Of a stretch of DNA of 64,000 bases, positions 1 through 10,224 are shown piece by piece. How positions within the stretch are numbered: the first letter of the stretch is position 1; every line of letters begins with the position of its first letter. The DNA is taken from NCBI RefSeq assembly GCF_000237925.1, contig NC_031498.1, positions 31,748,552 to 31,812,551 of the forward strand, given 5' to 3'. Made by a program: the position numbers and the translations under genes. The notes below the pieces were generated by a model, which saw nothing but the letters and a program-made list of their open reading frames with translations, made no database searches and was not told the origin of the DNA. Source of the stretch: Schistosoma mansoni. Lineage: Eukaryota > Platyhelminthes > Trematoda > Strigeidida > Schistosomatidae.

Positions 1-100
1 ATGAAAACTCCACAACCAAACCATCCAGCTCAGAGAACAAACCTACGTCAAAATCACCCACCTGAGCTACAAATCTTCTCCACCATCTCAACATTAAACT
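1..100 (+). mobile_element. P2 repeat fragment (Penelope-type hammerhead region)
   Basis: The same sequence recurs at 13.3 kb and, inverted, at 9.1 kb. This copy enters the window just inside the ribozyme, at its GAAA box, and keeps the downstream strand with ACAAAC that pairs in the fuller copies. It ends near the shared CCACCATCTCA motif. Confidence 0.6.
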
Positions 101-111
101 GAAATTTTACA

Positions 112-296
112 TAATTTAATAGTTGACTTCATGGGTCAATTAAAGAAAGACCATTATGGAAAACTTGGAAGCACTGGACGGCCGTTTCGTTCTATTATGG
201 GACTCCTCAGCAGTGCGCATCCACGATCGCGCACTCGCGAGATTCGAACCTAGGACCTACCGGTCTCACGCCAGAGCACTTGACCGGCAGAACACT
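112..296 (-). mobile_element. SINE-B copy
   Basis: On the minus strand it reads as a tRNA-like head with B box GGTTCGAATCTC, then a hammerhead, then the tail that ends GACCCATGAAGTCAAC. It is a short copy without the 3' body of the 410 bp unit. Confidence 0.8.
172..215 (-). ncRNA. Hammerhead ribozyme, SINE-B type
   Basis: Seen on the minus strand: stem I CACTG/CAGTG, core CTGAGGA, a stem II hairpin (GTCC with GAAC), core GAAA, a short stem III ACGGCCGT, and a GTC cleavage triplet just before CAGTG. All invariant hammerhead positions are present; position 7 is G, which the CUGANGA consensus allows. The layout is type I. Activity is inferred, not shown. Confidence 0.7.
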
Positions 297-860
297 TACT
301 TTTATTAGCTTATAAATATGTATGTTTATATATTCTGAATATTTTTGACAGTATAAATTATATTCTTATTTATATTTCAGTAGTCTTGTTAATAGTAGTA
401 TATTCATAACTTGTCACAATAAACTAAATTATAAATAAATAAAAAGGATTGTCATTGTTATATACCCTGTTGTTTGTTTGTGTGTATGTGTGTGTGTGTA
501 CATAACATATTTCTATGTGTGTGTTACTGTAGGTAAATGTGTATATATGTATTGAAACAAGTTAACCGTATACTCAGTTCAGTCTAATCATAACTATGCA
601 ACACCAAAATAAGTGCAAAGAAACAAAAACAAATCCGAGAGAGAGAGAGAGAGCAAAAGACACAAACATGAAATTTTGGAATCTATTAGAATAGTTCAGT
701 GTTTTCTTCTTTCTTTTTTTAGTTGCCAATGTTTGTCTAATTAAGGTCAAATTCATCATGGATACAATTAACTCGATTTTCAATGATTCATAAATGTTAT
801 GATTTAAATAAACATTAAATTAAGATTATAACTAAACAAAAATAAATAGTAGGTAGTAGG
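297..860. other. AT-rich stretch with microsatellites
   Basis: No gene seen. It holds a (TG)n run at about 480-522 and a (GA)n run at about 636-656. Confidence 0.7.
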
Positions 861-1300
861 GGAATCCAGTTTAACGCGCATTTCGTTCCATTCGGGATTT
901 GTCAGATGGATGTACTCACCACGGGACTCCAACCCAAACGCTATCACGTTATCCACTTATCTACTGAGTCCTGATAGCCACTTGCTTGTGTAATGGGGTA
1001 AAGTTTAAATTCACTTAGTATTACTTGTTTGAATCTTCCCATTGATGTTTAGGACTGCAACTGGTCAGTCTCTTATTGGCATATGTGCATACTGTGAGTA
1101 TTGCCTTGGTATAGCCTTAATCCACAAGTATTACAAGCAAAGATGGATAGTGACTAACAATGGAATCCAGTTTGACGGGCGTTTCATCCTATTTGGGACT
1201 CGTCAGCTGGATATACCTGCATCTCAGAGTTAATGTTCATTCTGGGACTCGAACCCAGTACCTTTCGCTTCAAACGCCATCGCATTATCCACTCATCCAA
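861..1300 (-). mobile_element. SM-alpha SINE, about 1.3 tandem units
   Basis: Two hammerhead regions on the minus strand (about 865-920 and 1161-1218) separated by one full unit. Between them lie the tRNA-like B box (GGTTCGAGTCCC type, read in reverse near 1240-1250) and the conserved tail. The second core is CTGACGA with GATGAAA. Both copies are of the AAA-bulge subtype, with extra bases between the cleavage site and stem I. Confidence 0.85.
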
Positions 1301-1647
1301 TCATTTCGATATCATCTTTTTTTCTTTTTTTTTGTTTTTCATTGGATTTAAATATATTCTACCTTATCATGTTGTTGTGTATTCAAAAACAGTTTGTTCT
1401 CTCCTTAAACCTACCCTGGTAATAAATGCTTATTATCCAGAGTGGTTAGGTGTCAAGTTGTTTTCACATTATTTTATCATTATTACCCTTGTCTATTTCT
1501 TAACCTTATTACCAGTCTAGTTGACCTTTTATTTCTATATATAAATGTTCTTAACAAGTATATGTGTGATCAGATTGTTCGAAATGTATTGCGCTAATAT
1601 ATCACATAGTTCTGATAATCTTCGTCTTCTTATTACATTATCGAAAT
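1301..1647. other. AT-rich unique sequence
   Basis: Nothing recognisable; short open frames here have no family features. Confidence 0.6.
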
Positions 1648-2042
1648 TAATCAATTGAAGCCTTAAATAACAATCGGAAGATATAAATAAACAACACCAA
1701 GTGAATATAACTTCACTTCATTGCACAAGCAGGCGGCTATGAGGACACAGTGGGTAAGTGGATAACGCGATGGCATTTGAAGCGAACGGTGTTGGGTTCG
1801 AGTCCTAGAGTGAACATCAACTCTGTGGTGCAGGTACATACAACTGATGAGTTTAAAATAAAATGAAACGCGCATCAAACTGGATTCCACTGCTAGTCAC
1901 TATCCATCTTTGTTTATAATGCTTGTGACTCTAGGCAATATCGAGGCAGTCCGCACTGGATGTACATATACCAACAAGAGATTGATCAATTGCAGTCTTA
2001 AATAACAATGGGAAGATAAAAGTAAACAATACCAAGTGAATA
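1648..2042 (+). mobile_element. SM-alpha SINE
   Basis: Carries the previous unit's tail, the leader, the A-box region GTAAGTGGATAACG, B box GGTTCGAGTCC, the hammerhead (about 1833-1888, core CTGATGA with degraded stem II, GAAA present) and the complete 3' tail. AAA-bulge subtype. Confidence 0.85.
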
Positions 2043-2237
2043 TGCTTATCATTACTCCTCATATTATACATAATTCAATGAATTAGTTCTATATTCATCT
2101 TTTCATATCATTTACTTAATTATCTTTGTATCCAACAGAACAAATAACTCAATTACAATAAACAAAAAAAAACAAGTTGGTCAAATGAAAAGTTACCGAG
2201 ATGGTCAAATGAAAAGTTACCGAGAAAATTATTCACC

Positions 2238-2342
2238 CACCCACCCTTTGGATGGAGAATGCTGGTGAGCGGCCTATGCTCCTCCACGAGGGGTAACAGG
2301 CGTAAGTAGTAAGTATGTAAGTAAGTAAGTAAGTAAGTAAGT
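2238..2342 (+). mobile_element. RTE LINE 3' end, subfamily 2
   Basis: The last about 60 bp of the LINE reading frame and its end GGGGTAACAGGCGTAAGTA, followed by a (GTAA)n tail. Subfamily 2 is marked by CTCCACGAGGGG in place of CTCCATTGGG. Strongly 5'-truncated. Confidence 0.8.
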
Positions 2343-2595
2343 ACCCACCCCTCAAAGTACCCCCCCCAAAAAAAACTATTCTAATTCATGTATACATACA
2401 TTACATGTATGTAGGTAACCATTAGTAATAAATTATAGGAATGAATAAGTCAATAATCAACTTAGTTTTATTATTTTGTTTCTTACCCGATTAAATCTTG
2501 TTATCCCATCTGGGTTTTTTTCCTCATGTTTTTTCATTCTTTATTATTAACTATCCATTAAATGGAACAATGTTTAAGTGGAACGATGGAATTCT

Positions 2596-2706
2596 TCTCT
2601 CTCCCCCTCACTCTCTTTCTCTCTCCCCCTCACTCTCTTTCTCTCTCCCTCTTTCTCTCCTTCTCTCTCCGTCCCTCTCTTTCTCACTCTCTCGTTTTCT
2701 TTATCC
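2596..2706. repeat. (CT)n pyrimidine microsatellite
   Basis: Imperfect CTCTCTTTCT/CCCCCTCA repeats; open frames here are low-complexity artefacts. Confidence 0.9.
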
Positions 2707-2884
2707 CTATATGTATTACTTAACAGCCATCTGTTGACATATCAAACTATCAATTCTTTTTCTTGTTACTGTTTAATAAATGAATGAAAGAAATTCATCA
2801 GTTTCATTCATGAAAATCAAGAGAGATTAATCTTATTCAGTTATTTAGTGAATAGATCAGAAGGGGGTTTTGTGCAGATTTCAG

Positions 2885-3122
2885 TATACTTTCATAATAT
2901 TTCCATAGTTTGAAATCATGAGTCAATTGAAGCTAGAACACCATGGAAAACCTGGAAACACTGGACGGCCGTTTCGTCCTATTATGGGACTCCTCAGTGG
3001 CAGTGCGCATCCACGATCCCGCACTCGCGAGATTCGAACCCAGGACCTACCAGTCTCGAGCCAAAGCCCTTAACCGATAGACCATTGCGCCCGCTTCCAA
3101 TGCTCTTATTGACTGACTTCAA
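2885..3122 (-). mobile_element. SINE-B copy running into an assembly gap
   Basis: Tail, hammerhead of the CCA-bulge subtype (CACTGCCACTGAGGA read on the minus strand), B box and A-box region, then the N run. Confidence 0.8.
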
Positions 3123-3322
3123 NNNNNNNNNNNNNNNNNNNNNNNNNNNNNNNNNNNNNNNNNNNNNNNNNNNNNNNNNNNNNNNNNNNNNNNNNNNNNN
3201 NNNNNNNNNNNNNNNNNNNNNNNNNNNNNNNNNNNNNNNNNNNNNNNNNNNNNNNNNNNNNNNNNNNNNNNNNNNNNNNNNNNNNNNNNNNNNNNNNNNN
3301 NNNNNNNNNNNNNNNNNNNNNN
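3123..3322. other. Assembly gap, 200 N
   Basis: Exactly 200 N with SINE-B sequence on both sides; the length is likely a placeholder. Confidence 0.95.
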
Positions 3323-3412
3323 CGCATCCACGATCCCGCACTCGCGAGATTCCAACCCAGGACCTACCAGTCTCGAGCCAGAGCCCTTAAACGATAGGTC
3401 ATTGCGCCGGCA
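3323..3412 (-). mobile_element. SINE-B head fragment
   Basis: tRNA-like region with the B box in reverse, abutting the gap and then a plus-strand SINE-B copy; one arm of an inverted pair. Confidence 0.75.
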
Positions 3413-3826
3413 TCATATGCTCACTAGTGACTGACTTCGAGGAGTACATCCAGAAGCTCTAGTGAGAAGCAGTGATCAGTGCAGTTCAAACCACGTCTGT
3501 CGTGAGATAGGAACTCACTGAAGACGATTGGTGAATGGTTGCTCAACTTCGTGGATTGGTTGATGTTAGACATTAACACGATTGGATGCCGGCCGGCTCA
3601 GTGGTCTATCGGTTAAGGGCTTCGGCTCGAGACTGGTAGGTCCTGGGTTCGAATCTCGCGAGTGCGGGATCGTGGATGCGCAATGCCACTGAGGTGTCCT
3701 ATAATAGGATGAAATGGCCGTCCAGTACTTCCAGGTTTTCCATGGTTGTCTAGCTTCAATTGACTCACGCTTTCAGCTATGAAAATACTAAAATCTCCAC
3801 AAAACCCCTTCTGATAATAACCTGAA
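3413..3826 (+). mobile_element. SINE-B, near full unit
   Basis: Begins in the body region GTGACTGACTTCGAGG, continues through the GGATGCCGGCCGGCTCAG A-box region, B box GGTTCGAATCTC and a degraded CCA-bulge hammerhead, and ends at CACAAAACCCCTTCTGATAA. About the length of the 410 bp unit inferred from the tandem copy at 17.3 kb. Confidence 0.85.
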
Positions 3827-3837
3827 ATAGTTTTTTG

Positions 3838-3960
3838 GGGGAGCTTGACAATTGAATCATGAAGCTTTCATTGCCTTCTTTGGATGATATTTTCAGCAAA
3901 ATCTTCGAGTAGAAGTGAGCTATTCGAATTTTTTTCAGATATAACTGACAACCTATCCTG
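3838..3960 (-). mobile_element. P2 repeat relic
   Basis: Diverged match to the minus copy at 9.16-9.25 kb, including TCGAGTAGAAGTGAGCTATT beside the copy's CGGGTAGAAGTGAAGTGTTT. Ribozyme core decayed. Confidence 0.5.
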
Positions 3961-4391
3961 TAGATAATAATCTTAATTGATTGTTTTTAACTTTTGTTCT
4001 CTCATCGTCTGTTCAAAATATTTCTTCTGAAGAATCGAAAACTTGATAGTTCTTAGACAAATGGTTTTCAAGTTAGTTACATCCATTGAGACGGGATATT
4101 TGGGGATGGTTCAGTTTATAGTATTAATCATGGAATGGGGTTAATTAATAAACCCTGAAAATCAGGGGGTTGGGGCACTAAATCAGTTTAAGATCCTTCA
4201 TTTGTTTACACTCCAGACTCTATTAAGGTTTGAAAACAGGATCTTCAGATAAAATGATAACTACCTTCCCTTCAGACCAATAAGTTGTAAATCAGTGGTC
4301 TCATGTCAAATTATCAAATTAATCGAGGATTTTTAAAGATTGTCATCAACTTCACTCTAAGGTAATTAGAAATGAAGAATTTTTGATTGAG
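3961..4391. other. No recognisable feature
   Basis: AT-rich sequence without a repeat or gene I can name. Confidence 0.6.
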
Positions 4392-4550
4392 ATCATGAAT
4401 CAATGAATGTTAGATTATCATTGAAAACCTGGAAGCACTGGATGACCGTTTGGTCCTATTTAGAGACTCCTCAGTTGCAGTGCGCATCCACGATTCTGCC
4501 TCGCAAGATTCCAACCCAAGACCTATCGGTCTCACTATTGGTCTCGCTAT
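4392..4550 (-). mobile_element. SINE-B, diverged
   Basis: Tail, decayed hammerhead and B-box region in reverse; several changes from consensus. Confidence 0.75.
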
Positions 4551-4667
4551 TTAAGTCAATGATTATATACGAGGATTAACGACATGTATATTTGGATAAC
4601 AATCAGCAAACGATCTACCGGAAGTCACATCTTCAGGTCATTGAAAGTGGAATTTGTTGCATTATCG

Positions 4668-4870
4668 TCTATTTCTCACAAGACAAGCCCTCACATGGAA
4701 TCCTGAAGGCCAAACGAGAAGAGGAAGACTAAAGAACACATTACACCGAGAAATGGAGACAGACATGAGAAGAATGAACAAAAATTGGATAGAACTAGAA
4801 AGGAAGGCGGAGGACATAGTGTGTTGGAGAATGCTTGTCGGCGGCCTATGCTCCATTGGGAGTAACAGGC
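4668..4870 (+). mobile_element. RTE LINE 3' end, subfamily 1
   Basis: Encodes the conserved C-terminus of the RTE protein ([17 protein letters not shown], then [11 protein letters not shown] and [12 protein letters not shown]) and ends GGGAGTAACAGGCGTAAGTA. Heavily 5'-truncated, as usual for copies made by target-primed reverse transcription. Confidence 0.9.
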
Positions 4871-4995
4871 GTAAGTAAGTAAGTAAGTAAGTAAGTAAGG
4901 AAGGAAGGAAGGAAGGAAGGAAGGAAAGAAGGAAGGAAGGAAGGATTGATGGATGGATGGATGGATGGAAGAAAGAAAGGAGGGAAGAAAGTAGG
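4871..4995. repeat. RTE tail expanded into (GTAA)n(GGAA)n(GGAT)n
   Basis: The LINE tail grades into GGAA and GGAT tetranucleotides, so the microsatellite was seeded by the retroposon tail. Confidence 0.85.
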
Positions 4996-5049
4996 TAAGT
5001 GAAGTAATCGTCCATTTCACACTGACAAAATGTTTACTGTGACCAATAT

Positions 5050-5362
5050 TACTGTTAAATTCAATTAGTATTATTTGTTTGAAACTTCCCATTGATGTTT
5101 AGCACTGCAACTGGTCAGTTTCGTATTGGCATATGTGCATACTGTGCGTATTGCCTCGATATAGCCTTATTTCACAAGCATTGTAAGCAAAGATGGATGA
5201 TGGCTAGCAGTGGAATCCAGTTTGACGTGCGTTTTGTCCCATTTGGGACTCGTCAGCTGGATGTACCTGCATATTAAAGTTGATGTTCACCCTGGGACTC
5301 GAACCCAGTCCTAAATAGGACGAAACGCGCGTCCTGGATTCCACTGTTAGCCAATATGACTG
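5050..5362. mobile_element. SM-alpha inverted pair
   Basis: Minus arm 5050-5308 runs from tail to B box, with a hammerhead at 5211-5268 in which the second core box is AAAA. It abuts a plus arm, 5309-5362, that starts inside stem II (GTCCTAAATAGGAC, GAAA) and ends in the tail. Confidence 0.8.
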
Positions 5363-6147
5363 TTCCTTTTAACTTTAAGAAAATCGAACATGGGTAATCG
5401 TCTGTAAAGTAAACAGATCACTAACAGTATACAGTTCAAATTATTGATCAACTTTCACTATTACTGTTATTATTCCCTATACAATTTTTCGATTATTCTA
5501 TTACTGATAGACATTAATAATCTATACAATTATGTATGTATATAGTGAATGTAGTACAATCATGATTAATTATCCAGTAAAGAATGTTATCATGAATTTG
5601 TTCATTCATTAAAGAGTGTTAGTGTGTGTGTGAGTGTGTGTGTGAGTGAGTGAGTGAGGATGTGTGTGTGTATCTGTAAGTGTTGTATACTACTATATAC
5701 CATAGGAAAGATCAGAACAGAGAACAATAGAAGAACTAAATGGAATGAACTATACATACATATGGATATATATATATGACAGAAGAACATCATGTGAAAG
5801 TTGACGCCCATTTTCATCCTTCTAATGATGATAATAATGATAAGGAATAATAATCATTTGAAATGAATAAAACTAGGCGTTTCTATGAAAGAACGAAAGA
5901 AAGAAAAAAAGAACGAACAGTGACCGTGTGACTACTGTACTGTACTGTACTGTACTTCTTCACCTTCTTCATGTATATACATGTTATGTGATAGAATAAA
6001 CTTGTATGTACCATATATATGTGAAATGCAATGGAAGTGTACACGTTTGTAAATGTACTGTGGTTGTCATTTGTGGGCTATAGATTAGAGAAAGGAAGAA
6101 AGAAAGAAAATAATGTAATCTAACTAATTAATCTTCAATGTGGTTAA
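5363..6147. other. AT-rich stretch with microsatellites
   Basis: No gene seen. GT/GAGT-rich repeats lie at about 5617-5675, and short GAAA-rich runs at about 5885-5915. Confidence 0.7.
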
Positions 6148-6217
6148 TTTGTACTGATGATAATGACGGTGTGTTATAGAGAGTGTTGAATTTATAAGTT
6201 TCATATGACTAATTGAA
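6148..6217. repeat. Left 70 bp direct repeat flanking the E/F insertion
   Basis: Nearly matches 6945-7010, including the shared block GAATTTATAAGTTTCATATG. It looks like an unusually long target-site duplication. Confidence 0.75.
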
Positions 6218-6944
6218 CACATAAATATTGGTACAAACGGGCACCAGATATATATGCGCCACATAAATGTATGGGTTATTTGAATTGTAAAAAGAGTGTG
6301 AGTAGTATATCCAGAAATAACTGTCATTTCATTTTAATTATATGAGGGCTGTGGTCCACCAGGGTGCTTGGTACCTGTGTGGTTGCGCCACAGGACTGAG
6401 CTGTACTGTTTGGGTTGCCGCGTGAAAGTCTGGATGGTGTCCGGTTCTCCTGAAAACCAGTGCAGAATTACCCTGACCCACAAGTGTATATTATATAACT
6501 GTAATAACTTATAACTGTGATACTCTCAGGGTGCCAAGACCGAAACAGGTGTTTTCTTAGGGGGCAACGCCATGAACCTTTGGCCTAAAGGTCTGATCCA
6601 CAAGACAGTGGAGCATCGTAAGGAGATATAGTCTAATGGTAGCCGGTGATCAACATTTGGTTCATATGCCATTTGTTCCCTTAGGATACTGGATCCCATG
6701 TGCACCATTGGTTTGGAATCAGGGTTTTCCAACTCCTCTTGGTGGATCCTCCATATCCACCAACCCGGTTAAATCGCCGGACATTCGCTTTTCGTCCTCT
6801 CAACTTCGTAAACAACATCTGTGGCACGAGAAGGCAGTGAGTAGGACTTCCCTGTCAGAGGCTGAATACGCGTGGCCGTGTGAGAGCATTTCGAGAGAGG
6901 GCCGGCCCTCCCCACCCTCGGCCGTACCAGGGAATTTGGGGGCT
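6218..6944 (-). mobile_element. E repeat, with F inserted in it
   Basis: Minus-strand copy of the ~500 bp family E. Its end near CACATAAATATTGGTAC corresponds to the (TAAA)n end of plus copies. It is split by element F. On the plus strand it holds a 107-residue frame (from 6636) sharing VPSGYWSPCAPLVW-type sequence with frames in the other E copies. Confidence 0.8.
6354..6501 (-). mobile_element. F element, short version
   Basis: Reverse complement of both ends of the 822 bp F element at 19.4 kb, with one copy of the ~60 bp internal unit where that copy has three. A short CTGTG repeat sits at each side. Confidence 0.7.
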
Positions 6945-7010
6945 TTGTACTTATTATGACGATGTGTTAAAGAGATTGTTGAATTTATAAGTTTCATATG
7001 ACTAATTGAA
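6945..7010. repeat. Right direct repeat flanking the E/F insertion
   Basis: Partner of 6148-6217, with a three-base deletion and a few substitutions. Confidence 0.75.
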
Positions 7011-7364
7011 TTTAGTTAGATAACTAGAAATGGTTACACAAATATGATTGATGGAAGTGGATGATGTTCTCAGAAGACCATGAATTGATTGAAGTTATTT
7101 TCTATTGCTGGAACAGTATGGTCTGTTTGGTTTGTATATAAACCCGATATGTTTGAAATATATGATTTATATGTCGGAGGTTATGATTTGTGTTCTGGAC
7201 TTAATAGGCATGGAAAAGGACCAGTCAGTACTGTAGGTCGTATGTCTAGGTGTATGTGTCATTTGTTGGTCTTATAAGTTCGCGTATCTAAATTTGGCAA
7301 TCGTAATCGCGATAATCATATAAGCTAAGGAGATAACAGGATGATCTGAAGTTTAGTCTTTCGC
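7011..7364. other. No recognisable feature
   Basis: Unique-looking sequence; a 62-codon frame here lacks any family signature. Confidence 0.5.
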
Positions 7365-7470
7365 TGTGAGCTCTGAATGTTCTCGTTTTTATTCTTGGTG
7401 GGATTGTGGATGTTCACCACTTAGAAGTTTCATACTATAACGAAACAAGCGTCTAGTAGTCAATTAGTAT
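7365..7470 (+). mobile_element. SINE-B-related relic
   Basis: A leader (GCTCTGAATGTTCTCG) is followed by a decayed hammerhead: AACGAAAC and GCGTC remain but the first core box has become CTTAGAA. The leader recurs, diverged, at 7788-7842. Confidence 0.45.
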
Positions 7471-7787
7471 TGAAACAAATGAGTCACTTATGGAATGACC
7501 TAAGATATCTAATCATTCCAAATAAAAAGATATTAGAAAGCTGTTTTGTTCTAGTTTCATATTGCTCCCCAGTAAATACCTACAAGCCATCTACGAGTCA
7601 AACCCACAATAAAACAAACTTTCGCTTATCCAGTAACGGATTTCTCAAGACCTAATGGAAACTAATTACCATATATCATTTCTGACGTGGGATAAATATT
7701 CTACTAGAAGGCAAACTAACTGTTCTCATAAAAACTAACCAGCAAACATCAGCTCAATAGTCCTGGTGTAATTTACTCATCATGAGT
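7471..7787. other. No recognisable feature
   Basis: AT-rich, no repeat or gene identified. Confidence 0.5.
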
Positions 7788-7842
7788 TCTGAACGTCCTT
7801 AATTTAACCTTTGGTAGTGTTGTAGTGTATACCACTTATAAG

Positions 7843-8230
7843 TCACAATTGATTGATCACTGGGTGGTGATCAATGTCATACGTGTCAAGTTCTTCTTAG
7901 TGCTGGTCGAATGCTATCGATCAAGTTGCCATATGGCCACTAGTCTAGGTGGCTTAACACGGCGTGCACTATGTTGAGATAAGATGGTGGTTGGAGGTGG
8001 TCAACAGGAAACCCTGGACCCGGGTTTCGTGCTACTTGGCACTCGTCAGCAAGGTGTACCTGTAATCTTGAGGGAACTGATGCTCCCTGATGGATTCGAT
8101 TCCGTTTCACTTAGCTTCATAGTCAGAGACTTTACGACTGAGTTATTCGGGCCGCGACCAACCTCCTGTAGGACTGAGATGTATTTACAATTGATTGGTC
8201 ACTGGGTGGTGAGATGGGATTATTTTTAAT
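7843..8230 (-). mobile_element. SINE-C, slightly over one unit
   Basis: The block ACAATTGATTG(A/G)TCACTGG occurs at 7845 and again at 8187, so the unit is about 342 bp. On the minus strand a tRNA-like head reads A-box region TAACTCAGTCG and B box GGAATCGAATCC, followed by a hammerhead and then a body. Architecture matches SM-alpha and SINE-B, but the sequence outside the core is different. Confidence 0.8.
8012..8054 (-). ncRNA. Hammerhead ribozyme, SINE-C type
   Basis: Minus strand: stem I CCTTG/CAGGG (one G-T wobble), core CTGACGA, stem II GTGC/GCAC, core GAAA, short stem III ACCCGGGT, cleavage triplet GTC. All invariant positions are kept, and stems II and III differ in sequence from SM-alpha and SINE-B while preserving pairing. 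Confidence 0.75.
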
Positions 8231-8274
8231 TAGTAAGATAATAATTATTCTTTGAACTAATAATAATGATAATA

Positions 8275-8334
8275 TTATTATTACTACTACTCCCACTCCC
8301 TCTCCTACTCCTCCTCCTCCTCCTCCTCCTCCTC

Positions 8335-8372
<38 letters not shown>
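8275..8372. repeat. (TAC/TCC)n microsatellite
   Basis: Trinucleotide run grading from CTC/TCC to TAC. Confidence 0.95.
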
Positions 8373-8642
8373 GTGGTGTGGTCTACTTATATCCATATAA
8401 GTAGTATATGGTGTTGGTCAGACATAGAATGTATTTTGGCAGAAGACCGATGAGCAAAGAACTGAAATGAAGTGCAATCGTTTGGAAAATGCATGAGCAA
8501 TGGAATTAGAGAAGAAACAGTGAAGATTGAAACAATTGATTGTTAATTTGCAAATTGACTGTTCATTGTATGGTTTTCAGAATTTACTGAGATAGTCTGT
8601 AATTCTTGCTTAAATACATTCGATTGTCCCCAACCAGTGTTT

Positions 8643-8663
8643 TGTTCACTACACTACTACTAT

Positions 8664-8698
<35 letters not shown>

Positions 8699-8700
8699 TT
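8643..8700. repeat. (TAC)n microsatellite
   Basis: Near-pure TAC/ACT repeats. Confidence 0.95.
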
Positions 8701-8837
8701 AATTACTGTGATATTAAGGGCGAAATGAATACATGCGACAATAAAGTTTATTCTAAAACTTTCAACTTTTTCTCCAATTAAAATATCAAATTTATATTGA
8801 CCATTGAGTAGTATTATCCAGAGGTTATGAAGTCACA

Positions 8838-8915
8838 TAACTCCACCTGCAGTTCTTCTACGGTAACTACCAGTCTCAAGCCCGGGTAACGAAAGAGGGT
8901 TGCTCATGGGTTCAA
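8838..8915 (-). mobile_element. H repeat fragment
   Basis: Reverse match to the 3' part of the ~115 bp H repeat (TATCCGGGCTTGGGACCGGC in the 63.4 kb copy), diverged. Confidence 0.6.
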
Positions 8916-9075
8916 CAACACATTACCTTTTAAGCACAGAAATAATATTCTGTGTTTTATATTATCAACCTTAGTCAGTTTAGGATATTTCACATTATTA
9001 ATCACTTGATGTTTAACCTACAGGTACATTAATACTATGGTCGGATGAAATGTCAAGAATCATGTCTGCTATAAA

Positions 9076-9250
9076 CTTGAGATGGTGGAGAAGATTTTTA
9101 GCTCATGTGGGTGATTTTGATGTAGGTTTGTTCTCTGAGCTGGATGGTTTGATCGTGGAGCTTTCATCATCCATCTGAACACGACATCATCAGCAGCACA
9201 AACTTCGGGTAGAAGTGAAGTGTTTGAATTTCTCCTGCTATAATCTGAGA
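9076..9250 (-). mobile_element. P2 repeat with Penelope-type hammerhead
   Basis: Best single-arm P2 copy, sharing its sequence with 1-100 and 13.3 kb. It contains CTGATGA, a stem II hairpin, GAAA and flanking complementary strands. Confidence 0.65.
9125..9203 (-). ncRNA. Possible hammerhead ribozyme in P2
   Basis: Minus strand: outer stem I GTTTGT/ACAAAC with an internal loop, core CTGATGA, a stem II that is better preserved in the 13.3 kb copy, core GAAA, and a weak stem III AGCT/AGCT with a long loop. The core and distal stem I are convincing; stem III is not. Confidence 0.45.
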
Positions 9251-9544
9251 GATGGATGGACAAATGAGAATGTAATGGAACACATACTGGACCTATTTGA
9301 ATAACTAAAATAGTTCACTCCCCAAAAGCGTAAATTCACAATTATCTGATGATTAAATCTAAAAATTCCAAGACTAGTGTTTTTGATTACATAATCATTC
9401 AATATGATAACAGAAACGTACATACAGATCAAGACTATAGTTATTACATTGAAACTCATCTAAATGATAAATAAACTATTTCTCTTTATTGAACTAATTA
9501 CATCACAGTCTGACATTAAAACTAAAAGGCAGAAAACAACAGAC

Positions 9545-9795
9545 AAATCTTACAAACAAAGATGGATAGTGGATAGCAGTGGAATACAGTTTGACGCGCG
9601 TTTCATCCTATTTGGGACTCGTCATCTGGATGTACCTGCACCTCAAAGTTGATACGAATGGTTCCGAGTTGGATTCCCAGAGTGAACATCATCTCTGAGA
9701 TGCAGGTACATCCAGCGGACGCGTCCCAAATTGGACGAAGTGGCGCGCGCGTCCTGGATTCCATTGCTAGCCACTATCCATCTTTGCTTATAACT
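9545..9795. mobile_element. SM-alpha inverted pair
   Basis: Minus arm 9545-9650 (hammerhead, AAA-bulge subtype) meets plus arm 9651-9795. The plus ribozyme is dead: first core box CGGACGC, second box GAAGTGG. The two ribozyme regions face each other, giving a fold-back. Confidence 0.8.
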
Positions 9796-10224
9796 TCAGT
9801 ATAATATTCAACATTTTAAAGACATAATCCACTAGAAGTATTTATTTCTCTTCCATATTACAAAATGTATTTCTTTAGATCCCCCCCCAAAAAAGGGGAA
9901 AAACTTAAATCAAAAATACAATTCTGACTTGTCTATTGTTGATATGATCAAAGATAACTCCATTTTGATTGTTCTTTTTTTTAAAAAAAAGGGAAAGAAA
10001 AAAAGAGAAAAAAAAATAGTTAAAATAAGAAAAATCAATAATTCAATGATATCCATTTGGGGATGGTAACTTGGACCTATGCATATATATGCCTGGTCCT
10101 ACATTGTAGCTGACTGACTGATTGACTGACTGTGGAATAAATAAAGTTAGTTATAAATAGAAGAGAGATATAATTAAGTCATTGAATTCAACTTGACTAT
10201 TCATGTATATTAGACAAATTAAGA
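9796..10224. other. AT-rich, no gene
   Basis: Homopolymer-rich (C-run, A-runs near 9881-10015); nothing else seen. Confidence 0.6.
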
